Shown: positions 1-7,483 of the stretch, in pieces | Position numbering within the stretch: position 1 is the first letter of the stretch | Layout: every line of letters starts with the position of its first letter | From: Amycolatopsis sp. | GTDB lineage: Bacteria; Actinomycetota; Actinomycetes; Mycobacteriales; Pseudonocardiaceae | DNA length: 34,337 nt | Reading direction: 5' to 3' | Assembly: GCF_025464955.1 (NCBI RefSeq) | Contig: NZ_JAODNM010000147.1 | Location: forward strand, 1 to 34,337 | Position numbers and translations under genes: made by a program | The notes under the pieces: model-generated | Seen by the model: only the letters and a program-made list of their open reading frames with translations | Told to the model about the DNA's origin: nothing | Databases searched by the model: none

Positions 1-194
1 TCGACGCGCTGACCGAACTGCTGCGCGACGCCGCCAAACGCGGCGAAGTGTCGTCGAAGCGTCTGACACCGGTGGTCCTCGAGGTGTTGCACGCACTGGT
101 CATCAAACGTCTGCTCTTGGACTCGCATGACCTGACCACTAAGGACATCACCGAGATCGTCGACCAGGTACTCCTCCCTCTCGTCGTCGGATGA
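1..194 (+). CDS. TetR-family regulator, C-terminal end (5' part outside window)
   Basis: An open frame enters from the left edge (first complete codon at 3) and stops with TGA at 192-194, giving 63 residues. The peptide is helical, with alternating leucine/valine stretches and charged residues, and its end (...TTKDITEIVDQVLLPLVVG) looks like the ligand-binding C-terminal region of TetR/AcrR regulators. The DNA-binding N-terminus is not present, so the family call rests on the tail alone. It runs convergently towards the APH-type kinase gene with a small hairpin between them. No target can be inferred. Confidence 0.5.
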   Translation, partial: DALTELLRDAAKRGEVSSKRLTPVVLEVLHALVIKRLLLDSHDLTTKDITEIVDQVLLPLVVG

Positions 195-206
195 GGTGAT
201 TCCGGA

Positions 207-226
207 GCCCGGCCACAGCGCCGGGC
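207..226. terminator. Short hairpin between convergent genes
   Basis: A perfect 7-bp G/C stem (207-213 with 220-226) with a 6-nt loop lies between the TetR stop codon (194) and the stop of the convergent kinase gene (233). Its position suggests a bidirectional terminator. There is no T-run, as is common in actinomycetes. Confidence 0.45.
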
Positions 227-232
227 GCAGAT

Positions 233-1168
233 TTACTCGTGGAATCGGGTCAGACGCTCGCTCAGGACCCGGTCGAGCGCCGCCCGTCCCGCGGGACCCC
301 ACGCCGGCTTGCCGCCGGGCAGGCCGCGGTCCCCGTTCTGGCCCATCAGCATCAGGAAGAGGCTCTTCAGCGTGGCCAGCCCGCAGGCGCGCCGGACCGT
401 CGCGTCGTCAGCCTCCGCGTACGCGGCGAAGAAGCGTGCGGGCGCGCCCGCCGGTAGCAGCACCCAGGCGGCCGCCAGGTCCCACGCCGGGTCGCCGACG
501 GACAGGTCGCCGAAGTCGACAACGCCCGCCAGCGTCCCGTCCGCGACGACGACGTTCGCGGGATGCAGGTCGCCGTGCACCCACACCGGCGGACCCTCCC
601 ATGCCGGGGCCGCGACGGCGTCGTCCCAGATGGCTCGGACGTCGGCGGCGTCGGAGCCGATCGCGTCAGCGTCGACGGAGTCGAAGAACTCCTCGAAGCC
701 GTCCGTGCAGTCCTTGGGGTGCGCGCCGCGGCCCGTATCAACCGGTGCGTCGGCTGGCGCTGCTACGTGCAGAGCCCGGAGGAACGCTGCCAGGGTGTCG
801 GCCGCGTGCTCGCCGCGGGTGATCGACCCGTGGTCCAGGGGCAGGCCCGGCACCCACGTCATGACCGTCCAGATCTTGGGGAAACGCCCGGAGGGCGCAC
901 CAGTCCGCACCGGGATGGGGATTGGCAGTGGCAGGCGTGGGGCGAGCAGCGGCAGCCACCGGCGCTCCTTGAGCTGGTGACCGGGGTCGGTGTCCATGCG
1001 CTGGATCCGCACGGCCAGCTCGTCCCCGAGGCGCCACGTCTGGTTGCCCCAGCCGCCCTCCACCTCGCGCAGCGGCAGCTCGGCCAGGTCCGGATGCTGG
1101 TCCCGCAGCAGGTCGCGGACGAGACCCGCCGTGATCTCGGTCTCGATCTCGTCATGCGGTGCGACCAT
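233..1168 (-). CDS. Aminoglycoside phosphotransferase-fold kinase (APH family)
   Basis: This 311-aa protein carries the two catalytic signatures of APH/choline-kinase-fold phosphotransferases. They are the catalytic loop HGDLHPANV (Asp about residue 200) and the metal-binding DFGDLSVGDPAWDLA block (Asp about 218). An N-terminal lobe has the GGWGNQTWRLGDELAVRI nucleotide-binding region. It probably transfers phosphate to a small hydroxylated molecule. Many actinomycete homologues are annotated as macrolide or aminoglycoside kinases without proof, so the substrate is unknown. The ATG at 1168 has only a weak upstream Shine-Dalgarno. It stands alone on its strand, convergent with the TetR fragment, and shows no link to the polyketide cluster further right. 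Confidence 0.85.
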   Translation of the reverse strand: MVAPHDEIETEITAGLVRDLLRDQHPDLAELPLREVEGGWGNQTWRLGDELAVRIQRMDTDPGHQLKERRWLPLLAPRLPLPIPIPVRTGAPSGRFPKIWTVMTWVPGLPLDHGSITRGEHAADTLAAFLRALHVAAPADAPVDTGRGAHPKDCTDGFEEFFDSVDADAIGSDAADVRAIWDDAVAAPAWEGPPVWVHGDLHPANVVVADGTLAGVVDFGDLSVGDPAWDLAAAWVLLPAGAPARFFAAYAEADDATVRRACGLATLKSLFLMLMGQNGDRGLPGGKPAWGPAGRAALDRVLSERLTRFHE

Positions 1169-1350
1169 ACTGGGTCCGGCCGTTCCGACGTGCGATCGAT
1201 GCGCAAGCTCCAGAGCATCTCTCCTGAAGCCACGTGGGGAAAACGTACGGCTCGACCTCTATCCGGCTCTCGACGCGCTGAACCACGTCGCCCGTATTCC
1301 CGAGTGTCGGGCGCAGCCGCGGTCTGCCGGGTCCGGTGGCGTTTGGCCTG

Positions 1351-1719
1351 TCAAGCGCGGTCGTGGAGAGTGATCTGGTAGCCGTCGGGGTCGGCGAGGG
1401 TGAATGTCCGACCGAAGGGGCCGTCGATCGGTGCGGAGACGATGGTGTGACCGTCGGCGACGAGCGCGTCGTGAATGGCCTGGACGTCTGTGGCGTGGAG
1501 CCAGATCGCGGCACCGATGCCGGGCTGGGCAACGGATGCGAGATCGGTGCCGGGAACGACGTCGCGGAGTGCGAACGCGATCGGCTTCGTCTCGAACACG
1601 ACGGCGTGCGGAGGCCCGACCGGCGAGCGGACGAGGCCGAGGTACTGCTCGTAGAACGCCTGCGAAGCGTCGAGGTCGCGCGCTTGGAGCGAGATGAAGT
1701 CGGGGCCGGTGGCGGGCAT
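1351..1719 (-). CDS. VOC (glyoxalase/bleomycin-resistance fold) protein
   Basis: This 122-aa single-domain protein has the vicinal-oxygen-chelate pattern: an N-terminal ISLQARDLDASQAFYEQYLGL segment, a central VFETK strand, and a C-terminal GRTFTLADPDGYQITLHD that ends in the typical metal-ligand strand. VOC proteins act as dioxygenases, isomerases or drug-binding proteins, and the substrate cannot be read from sequence. An AGAGGGAG ribosome site precedes the ATG. It is transcribed divergently from a MarR-type gene only 63 bp away, and its predicted promoter is overlaid by two palindromes. It is therefore probably the regulated target of that MarR protein, perhaps in detoxification. Confidence 0.85.
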   Translation of the reverse strand: MPATGPDFISLQARDLDASQAFYEQYLGLVRSPVGPPHAVVFETKPIAFALRDVVPGTDLASVAQPGIGAAIWLHATDVQAIHDALVADGHTIVSAPIDGPFGRTFTLADPDGYQITLHDRA

Positions 1720-1739
1720 GATGCTGCTCCCTCTTTTCG

Positions 1740-1783
1740 TGTCAGTCTTCTGACACGCGTCAATCTATGTCAGAATGCTGACA
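1740..1783. promoter_or_regulatory. Tandem MarR-type operators
   Basis: Two perfect copies of TGTCAG-N4-CTGACA lie at 1740-1755 and 1768-1783, centred 28 bp apart, in the short gap between the divergent VOC and MarR genes. Sixteen-bp palindromes of this form match the footprint of dimeric MarR proteins. The second copy ends on the first base of the marR-like start codon. Autoregulation by the adjacent MarR protein is the simplest reading (inference). Confidence 0.75.
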
Positions 1784-1791
1784 TGAGTCAA
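1762..1791 (-). promoter_or_regulatory. Predicted promoter of the VOC gene
   Basis: Read on the minus strand, TTGACT (1791-1786) is followed after 18 bp by TAGATT (1767-1762), a good vegetative -35/-10 pair pointing to the VOC gene. The right-hand operator (1768-1783) fills the spacer and the left-hand one (1740-1755) sits at about the transcription start. Bound repressor would therefore block both polymerase binding and escape. Confidence 0.55.
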
Positions 1792-2241
1792 GACCGTATC
1801 GGCGTCGACCTGGACAAATCACTGGGCTACCTGCTGAAAGAGGCGTCGAGCGCCCTACGCGCGGCCATGGAGGCGGTGCTGCGGCCACTCGGGATGAGCG
1901 TGACGCACTACTCCTGCCTCGAGCTGCTGGCTCAACGACCGGGCTTGTCGAACTCCGAGCTCGCGCGGGGCGCGTTTGTGACACGGCAGTCGATGAACGT
2001 GCTGCTCCAGGCCCTGGAACGAGAGGGCCACGTGACCAGGCCCGCGGAGGCACCTGTCGGGAAGGTTCTTCCCACGCGGCTCACGCCCCGCGGCCGGCGG
2101 AGGCTCGAGAAGGCGACCGTAGCGGTCCGGTCCGTGGAGGTCAGAATGCTGGCCGGCATGACCGAGACCGAGCAGTCAGGCGCGTTCCGGATCCTGCAGA
2201 GCATGATCCATTCCCTGCGCGATGGCAACGACGGTGCATAG
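1783..2241 (+). CDS. MarR-family transcriptional regulator
   Basis: This 152-aa protein has the MarR winged-helix plan: an N-terminal dimerisation helix, a helix-turn-helix around LSNSELARGAFVTRQSMNVLLQALEREGHV, a wing with LPTRLTPRGRRRLE, and a C-terminal dimerisation helix. The ATG at 1783 overlaps the right-hand palindrome and no Shine-Dalgarno precedes it, so the transcript may be leaderless. The paired operators in the divergent gap suggest it represses itself and the VOC gene, with release by an unknown ligand. It is separated from the polyketide cluster by mobile DNA, so a role there is unlikely. Confidence 0.85.
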   Translation: MSQDRIGVDLDKSLGYLLKEASSALRAAMEAVLRPLGMSVTHYSCLELLAQRPGLSNSELARGAFVTRQSMNVLLQALEREGHVTRPAEAPVGKVLPTRLTPRGRRRLEKATVAVRSVEVRMLAGMTETEQSGAFRILQSMIHSLRDGNDGA

Positions 2242-2423
2242 CTCGTTCCCCGGAGTGTCTCGAGGAGTGCAGTCGAGCATGAAAATCCGTGCAGGCATCC
2301 TCGGTCAAGCCGACGTGGAAGCGAAAGCCGACCAGCTTGGCGACGTAGGTCGGACCCTGCGACTGTGCGGCCCCGCCGCGCTGTGCGACCGCTATGAGGC
2401 GATGTGGATGCGTTTTGGATGAG

Positions 2424-2459
2424 CTGGGCGCCGCGCCCGATGCCGGACGCGGCGCCCAG
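2424..2459. terminator. Strong bidirectional hairpin terminator
   Basis: A perfect 12-bp G/C-rich stem (2424-2435 pairing with 2448-2459) with a 12-nt loop lies between the convergent MarR gene (stop 2241) and glycoside hydrolase gene (stop 2481). It sits 22 bp past the hydrolase stop and probably ends transcription from both sides. Confidence 0.7.
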
Positions 2460-2480
2460 TGATTCACCCCATCAGCGGAA

Positions 2481-4937
2481 TCAGGAGATGCTGAACGGTG
2501 CGGACAGGTCGACGTCGTAGGGCGTGGTGTCGTTCTTGTCGAGTTGCAGGATGTAGTTGCCCGCCTGGACGGTGGGCGGTCCGGCCGCGTCGATGTCGCC
2601 CTGGCTCTCGCCCAACGTGGACGTCGGGAACGACAGGTGGACCACCTTGGACTGGCCCGCCGCCAGCGAAACCCGGGTGAATGTCACCAGACGCTGGGTC
2701 GGCACCAGCACCGAGCTGACCGGCTGTGCCACATAGACCGGCACGATGTCCACACCGGCCGTGGAGCCAGTGTTGGTGACCGTGAACGTCGCAGTGGCGT
2801 TACCGTTCCGGCGGACGGTGGGTGTCACCGTCAGCGCGCTGTTCGCGAACGTGGTGTAGGACAGTCCGTAACCGAATGGGTAGAGCGGGTTGTAGGCATG
2901 TCCCGCACCGCCACCGGTGCCTGGCAGCTGGTCGAAGAATTTCGGTTCGTCACCGATGGGGGACGGCGCGCTGCCGTCGAAATCGCCACCGACGGTCGGA
3001 GCGTCCGAGGGCCAGCTCACGGACAGCTTGCCGCTCGGGTTGATCTTGCCGAAGATCGCGTCCGCGACCGCCTGCCCCGCTTCGGTGCTGCCCTGGTATG
3101 CCATCAGCACCGCGTTCGCCTTCTCCGCCGAGCCAAGGCCGACAGGACGACCGGCGGCGACAACGACGATCACCGGTTTGCCGGTGGCTTCCAGAGCCGT
3201 GATGAGGGCTTGCTGGTCCGCCGGGAGCGCGGGCGCCGGGTTGTCACCGAGCGCTTCCGCGTACGCTTTCTCGCCGACCGCGACGACGTAGGCGCTGGCG
3301 GTGGGTGCCGCGGCCAGCGCACTGGCCTGGTCGGGGGCGAACACCGCGTTCGGGTCCTCGGCCTTGATACCCGCCTGGAAGGTCGTGCCCGGTGGGATCT
3401 GGTTGGGTGCGCCCATACAGCAGGTGTGCCCTGCGCCGGCAACGCCTTGCCAGCTCACGCTCCAGCCGCCGAGCTGGTTGGTCATCGAGTCGGCGCTGGG
3501 GCCGGTGACGACGACCTTGCTCGTCGGGGACAGCGGCAGCGCGTTGTTCTGGTTGCGCAGCAGGGTGATCGATTCCTGCGTTGCCTTGAGCGTCTGGTCG
3601 CGGCCGGCGGTGACCACCGCGTCGGCGGCGTTCGCGTCGACGCACGGCGTGTTCGGGTCGGCCACACACGGCTGGTTGAACAGGCCGAGCTTGAACTTCA
3701 ACGTCAGGATCCGGCCCACGGCCTGGTCGATGCGCTGATGGGAGATCTTGCCGGTGTTGACGTCCTGCAGGATCGCCGCCTGCCACTGGTCGGGACTGTT
3801 GACCTCCATGCTCATATCGACGCCCGCGTTGACGGCGGCGGCGATCGCACCGGGCAGATCGGCCGCGAGGTGGTAGGCGGTCTGGATGGCCGGCACGTCC
3901 TGGTAGTCGCTGACGACGACACCGTTGAAGCCCATCTGATCGCGCAGGATATTGGTGAGCAGGTAGTGCGACGCGGTGGCCGGCATGCCGTTGATCGAGC
4001 CGGAGTCGACCATCACCGTATCGGCACCCGCGTCGATCCCGCCCGCGTACGACGGCAGGATGACGTCCTGCAGGTAGTTCAGTGGCAGCTGCGCCTCATT
4101 GCGGTCGTGGCCGTTGAGGGACTGCGAGTACCCGGCGAAGTGCTTGACGGTGGCGCTGACGTTGAGCGACCCCTTGCCGGCGGGGGCCTGCATGCCCTTG
4201 ATGTTGGCGGCGCCCAGTGCCGCGGAGAGCACTGGTTCCTCGGCCCAGGTCTCGTAGAAGCGGCCCCACCGGTTGTCCCGCGCGAGGTCCTGCACCGGTG
4301 CGAAGGCCCAATTCCAGCCGGTTGCCCGCAGGGCGTTGGCGGTCACCTGACCGCCCGCTTGGGTGGCGGAGGGGTCCCAGGTCGCTCCCATGCCGATCGA
4401 CTGCGGGAACAGCGGCGCCTGCCACGGGTGGCCGAAGCCATGCACGGCGTCCGCGCCGAAGACCAGGGGGATCTTCAAACGCGAGTTCTTGAGGTTGTAC
4501 TGCTGGATCATGTTGTAGCTGTTGGCCCAGTCGAAGGCGGTGTTGCCGACGCCGCCCTTGCCGGTGGTGTCGATCGGATTGTCGGTCCCGCCGGCCAGGA
4601 TCGAGCCGGTGTGGTTGGTGATCAGCACTTGCTGCAGGCAGGCAGGGCTCGGCATGGTGAAGCCGTCGGCGCCGCAGGCTCCGGTCGCGGTACTGGTCAC
4701 GTTGTCGACCAGTTGCTGGTCCATCTGGCCGACCTTCTCCGGCAGCGTCATGGCGTGGAGGAGGGAGTCGACCCGGTCGGCAATCGGCCGGTTGGCGTCC
4801 AGCCACGGCGTCGCGGACGGGGTGGCGACGGCGTTGCTGCTGCCCGCGAGAGCAACCGCCGCGATGGCGGCGACGACCGTTGCCCAGGTCGTGGCTCTTC
4901 TGGTGCGCGGGCGGAGGGGACGTGGGGTAGGTGACAC
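2481..4937 (-). CDS. Secreted family-3 glycoside hydrolase (beta-glucosidase type)
   Basis: The protein is 818 aa from a GTG at 4937 that has GAGGAG five bases upstream. An upstream ATG at 5096 would add 53 residues ahead of the signal peptide and looks wrong. The N-terminus has an Arg-rich n-region, a hydrophobic stretch (TTWATVVAAIAAVALAG) and a likely Ala-x-Ala cleavage region, so it is exported. The GH3 N-domain follows, with substrate-loop motif DLARDNRWGRFYETW and nucleophile region GVVVSDYQD. The GH3 C-domain has PVIVVVAAGRP and GKINPSGKLSVSWP, then YPFGYGLSYTTF, and a fibronectin-III-like C-terminal domain. It should hydrolyse beta-linked glucosides or short glucans outside the cell. 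It is a single gene with its own terminator and is unrelated to the cluster. Confidence 0.9.
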   Translation of the reverse strand: MSPTPRPLRPRTRRATTWATVVAAIAAVALAGSSNAVATPSATPWLDANRPIADRVDSLLHAMTLPEKVGQMDQQLVDNVTSTATGACGADGFTMPSPACLQQVLITNHTGSILAGGTDNPIDTTGKGGVGNTAFDWANSYNMIQQYNLKNSRLKIPLVFGADAVHGFGHPWQAPLFPQSIGMGATWDPSATQAGGQVTANALRATGWNWAFAPVQDLARDNRWGRFYETWAEEPVLSAALGAANIKGMQAPAGKGSLNVSATVKHFAGYSQSLNGHDRNEAQLPLNYLQDVILPSYAGGIDAGADTVMVDSGSINGMPATASHYLLTNILRDQMGFNGVVVSDYQDVPAIQTAYHLAADLPGAIAAAVNAGVDMSMEVNSPDQWQAAILQDVNTGKISHQRIDQAVGRILTLKFKLGLFNQPCVADPNTPCVDANAADAVVTAGRDQTLKATQESITLLRNQNNALPLSPTSKVVVTGPSADSMTNQLGGWSVSWQGVAGAGHTCCMGAPNQIPPGTTFQAGIKAEDPNAVFAPDQASALAAAPTASAYVVAVGEKAYAEALGDNPAPALPADQQALITALEATGKPVIVVVAAGRPVGLGSAEKANAVLMAYQGSTEAGQAVADAIFGKINPSGKLSVSWPSDAPTVGGDFDGSAPSPIGDEPKFFDQLPGTGGGAGHAYNPLYPFGYGLSYTTFANSALTVTPTVRRNGNATATFTVTNTGSTAGVDIVPVYVAQPVSSVLVPTQRLVTFTRVSLAAGQSKVVHLSFPTSTLGESQGDIDAAGPPTVQAGNYILQLDKNDTTPYDVDLSAPFSIS

Positions 4938-5329
4938 GGGGACTCCTCTGGTCGGGTCTGGTTGTTTTCCTTTGACTGTCGGCGCGGGTGGGAACGCGGG
5001 GTGCTCGGTGGCCCCCGCGGCTTGTTCAGGGCTTACTTTAAGCATCGAACGAGGTAGTACGGCAGTCCCAGATTGAGATTGGGTCGCTGTTCGCATCGTG
5101 GACGCACGGCGACATGCCCGTGCTCCGCAAGACCTGGACCGAGCAACTCACGGCGTGGCCGGCCGACATCGAGCTCGTCGACGACGTTGGACAGGAACCT
5201 CTACCAACACGTGTACCTCGACGGCTGACCCGCGTTCCACGCGGCTGAGGGCGTCTATCTGGTCAAGGAACGCGCGGGCAGCCCGGGACGCGCGGGCGCC
5301 GCTGGCCGCAGCCAGGTTCCGGACCGTCT
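4938..5329. other. Gene-free stretch with decayed coding-like pieces
   Basis: About 390 bp between the hydrolase start and the recombinase relic. The first 160 bp should hold the hydrolase promoter, but I see no convincing -35/-10. From about 5110 short open pieces in different plus-strand frames look like eroded protein, for example one ending at a TGA at about 5227 with NLYQHVYLDG, and another from about 5240 with GVYLVKERAG and LWHEWPDDDAAARLWQ. They are broken by stops and frame changes and I cannot assign them. They may be the lost upstream part of the Tn554-type element. Confidence 0.4.
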
Positions 5330-6628
5330 TTGGCACGAGTGGCCGGACGACGATGCCGCCGCGAGGCTCTGGCAGTCCGGCAGCCGGCAGGATGCTCACG
5401 TCCAGCCCAGCACGTCACCGAAGCCCATGCGCCAAGCTGGTTCCGCCAGGTCTCCCGCATCCCGCATCAACCCGAGCTGAACGACAAGCACTACATCGAC
5501 GATCACGCTCTGGCGCAGATCCCCGCCGCCTTGCCTCTGATCGGTCTTGCTGGCGAGGAACAGATGTCGATCACCTGCGGTGACGGACGGCAGGTCCTCG
5601 CTCGGGGTTTCGACGATCCGCAGGCGATGCGCATGATCCTGCTGCAGATCCTCACCGGCCGCCGCGCCAGCGAGATCCGCACCTGCGAGTTCGACTGTCT
5701 CTCCCCAGTACCCGACCGAACCGTCGATACCGCCGAAGGCGAGGAGGTCGCCCGCTTTCGCTACGCCCAAAGCAAGATCGATATCGCGCCGGACAGCATC
5801 CTCGTCGACCGTGAGGTCGCCGCGGTCATCGAAGAGCAACAGCAGTGGATCCGTGACCGGTTCCCTGAACTCCAGCCGCACTTCCTGTTCATACAGCGCA
5901 AGGGCAACAGGACCGGCACCAAGCCTTACCCGGCCGGCACCTACACCTGGATCCTGCGCGAGTTCAGCAAAATCGTTCGGATTACCGACAGCAAGAGCCG
6001 GTCCCTGCAGCTGAGCCACACGCACCGCTTCCGACACACCAAGCTAACCCGGCTCGCCGAGCTCGGCTTGCCGATCCACGTCCTGCAGCGTTACGCCGGG
6101 CACGCCAGCCCGACGATGTCCATGCACTACATCGCTCAACGCGAGGAGCACGCCGAGCAGGCGTTCTTGGCCACCGTGAAGCTGAAGTCCGACGGCACCC
6201 GGGTGCTGTTCTCCCGCGAGGACCACGACAGCATGCACCTGTTCGACCGCGCCGACCGGTTCCTGCCCAACGGCTGGTGCACGTTGCCTCCGCTGCAAAC
6301 CTGCGACAAGGGCAACGCATGCTTGGCCTGCTCGGTTTTCGTCACTGACGAGTCGCATCACCCCGCTCTGCAACGGCAGCTGACCGAGACCGAGGACCTG
6401 ATCACCCGCAGCATCACCGCGTTCGAGCAACGCCATGGCCAGCCGATGCCCGAGGACAACGTCTGGCTCGCCCAACGCCGAGCCGAATACGCCGCCCTGA
6501 CCCGGCTGCTGACCGCCATGCAGGACAACCCCGGACGAGCAGTGCAAGGCGCCGGCTGCGGCACCGCGCCAGCGGGCCCGGTCCCGCTCACACTCGACCT
6601 CGCCCGCCACCGGAGGACCAGGCCATGA
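5330..6628 (+). pseudogene. Tn554-type tyrosine recombinase, 5'-truncated
   Basis: The frame keeps the catalytic half of a tyrosine recombinase. It has the first Arg in ILTGRRASEIR, HRFRH (the His-x-x-Arg box), the second His in YAGHASPTMS and the nucleophile Tyr in MHYIAQ. It then has the Cys-rich tail (CTLPPLQTCDKGNACLACSVF) typical of TnpB-like recombinases of the Tn554 family. Convincing similarity starts only near 5417. The usual N-terminal core-binding domain is missing, the first possible codon is a TTG without a ribosome site, and the protein (at most 432 aa) is shorter than the usual 600 or more. A TnpA partner is also missing. It overlaps the next gene by ATGA. It is probably inactive in its present form. 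Confidence 0.7.
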
Positions 6629-7062
6629 CCGACGCCCGCGCTCAGCGCATCACTGTCCTCACGGCAGCCGCCAAAGCCAAGTCAGCAGCCAAAGTCGCCG
6701 CCGCCGAGAAAGGTATCCGCGCACTCGTCAAACGCGGCGAACCGATCACCTTCCAGGCCGTCCAACGCGAAGCCGACGTTTCCCACGCCTTCCTCTACAA
6801 CCACACCGAACTACGCGGCCGCATCGAGCACCTGCGTGCTCAAGCCCGACCCACCCCCGCCAAGCCCAAGCCGGCGGACTCCGAAAGCACTCTGGTGCTG
6901 GCTCTCACCGGGCAAATCACCCACCTCAAGAAACAACACCGACAGGAAACCCAGGCGCTACATGCCGCCCTCGAGCAAGCCCACGGCGAAAACCTCGACC
7001 TCCGACGAGAACTCACCCGGCGGGGTTGGTCAGGAAACACCACCCCCGACAACCACGACTGA
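6625..7062 (+). CDS. TnpC-like accessory protein of Tn554-type element (DUF6262-like)
   Basis: This 145-aa basic, Ala-rich protein starts with an ATG that overlaps the recombinase stop (ATGA), the coupling typical of Tn554-type tnpB-tnpC pairs. Residues about 25-70 (IRALVKRGEPITFQAVQREADVSHAFLYNHTELRGRI) form a putative helix-turn-helix. The C-terminal third is a probable coiled coil (ITHLKKQHRQETQALHAALEQAHGENLDLRREL). Proteins of this kind assist the two recombinases in strand orientation and transposition frequency. It looks intact, but without functional recombinases it has no evident job. The family name is from memory of the pattern. Confidence 0.65.
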   Translation: MTDARAQRITVLTAAAKAKSAAKVAAAEKGIRALVKRGEPITFQAVQREADVSHAFLYNHTELRGRIEHLRAQARPTPAKPKPADSESTLVLALTGQITHLKKQHRQETQALHAALEQAHGENLDLRRELTRRGWSGNTTPDNHD

Positions 7063-7105
7063 TCCCGTCACATCAATCGCAGGAACGCAATGACCTGCCG
7101 AAACA

Positions 7106-7483
7106 TCACCAATTCAAGATCAAACCGTTGATAACGGCCGGACCGCTGAGCACGAGATTCTCCCGCCGTTCGATCCACTCCAGGGTGATCAGGGAGTTCT
7201 GGGTGGCCTCCCTGATCGAGGACTCCTCCGGCCGCCAGGACGACAACGTCTTGCCGTTGGGCAACTGGGCTTTCTTCCGGCGCATGCGCCGGGTCGCGGC
7301 GTTGCGCCCGGCGACTTCCTCATCCAGCAGTACCCGCAGGACCTCCGCGGGGTCCCAGCGCTGCGCCCGCGCGGTCGCCAGGACCTCCGGTGCGGCTTTG
7401 CGCAGATAAGGCAGCCGCATCCGGCGCAGCAACGCCTCGAGCTCGCCGGGCAACGCGGGGCCGTTCGTCGTGGTGACCGTCAT
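7106..7483 (-). pseudogene. istB: istB ATPase fragment broken at the Walker A motif
   Basis: The first 110 or so residues are a clear IstB N-terminus: LEALLRRMRLPYLRKAAPEVLATARAQRWDPAEVLRVLL, then EEVAGRNAATRRMRRKKAQLPNGKTLSSW and LEWIERRENLVLSGP. In intact IstB proteins the next residues are the P-loop (GPSGTGKS). Here the frame changes after GP, at about 7137-7140, into an unrelated 10-residue tail and stops. The ATPase domain is therefore absent and the helper function is lost. The ATG overlaps the end of istA, as in intact IS21 elements. The break coincides with the right end of the Tn554-type remnant. Confidence 0.85.

Larger units (their letters stand above)
5330..7139 (+). mobile_element. 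Remnant of a Tn554-type element (TnpB-TnpC end)
   Basis: The truncated recombinase and the TnpC-like gene are the last two genes of the usual TnpA-TnpB-TnpC order. The right limit is placed where istB coding sequence begins on the other strand (about 7137-7140). The left limit is lost. No terminal repeats are expected for this family and none were seen. Confidence 0.6.

Noticed and set aside
563..1381. A 272-codon plus-strand frame over the APH kinase
   Set aside because: Shadow of the kinase gene. The kinase has both catalytic motifs.
2222..2422. A 66-codon frame after the MarR gene
   Set aside because: No ribosome site or homology, and it runs up to the terminator hairpin. Treated as non-coding.
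2544..4934. A 796-codon open frame on the plus strand
   Set aside because: It is antisense to the glycoside hydrolase gene, has Arg/Gly/Val-rich low-complexity protein without any family pattern, and arises from G/C-rich third positions.
4938..5096. Longer N-terminus of the glycoside hydrolase starting at 5096
   Set aside because: It would put 53 extra residues ahead of a normal signal peptide, while GTG 4937 has a good ribosome site.
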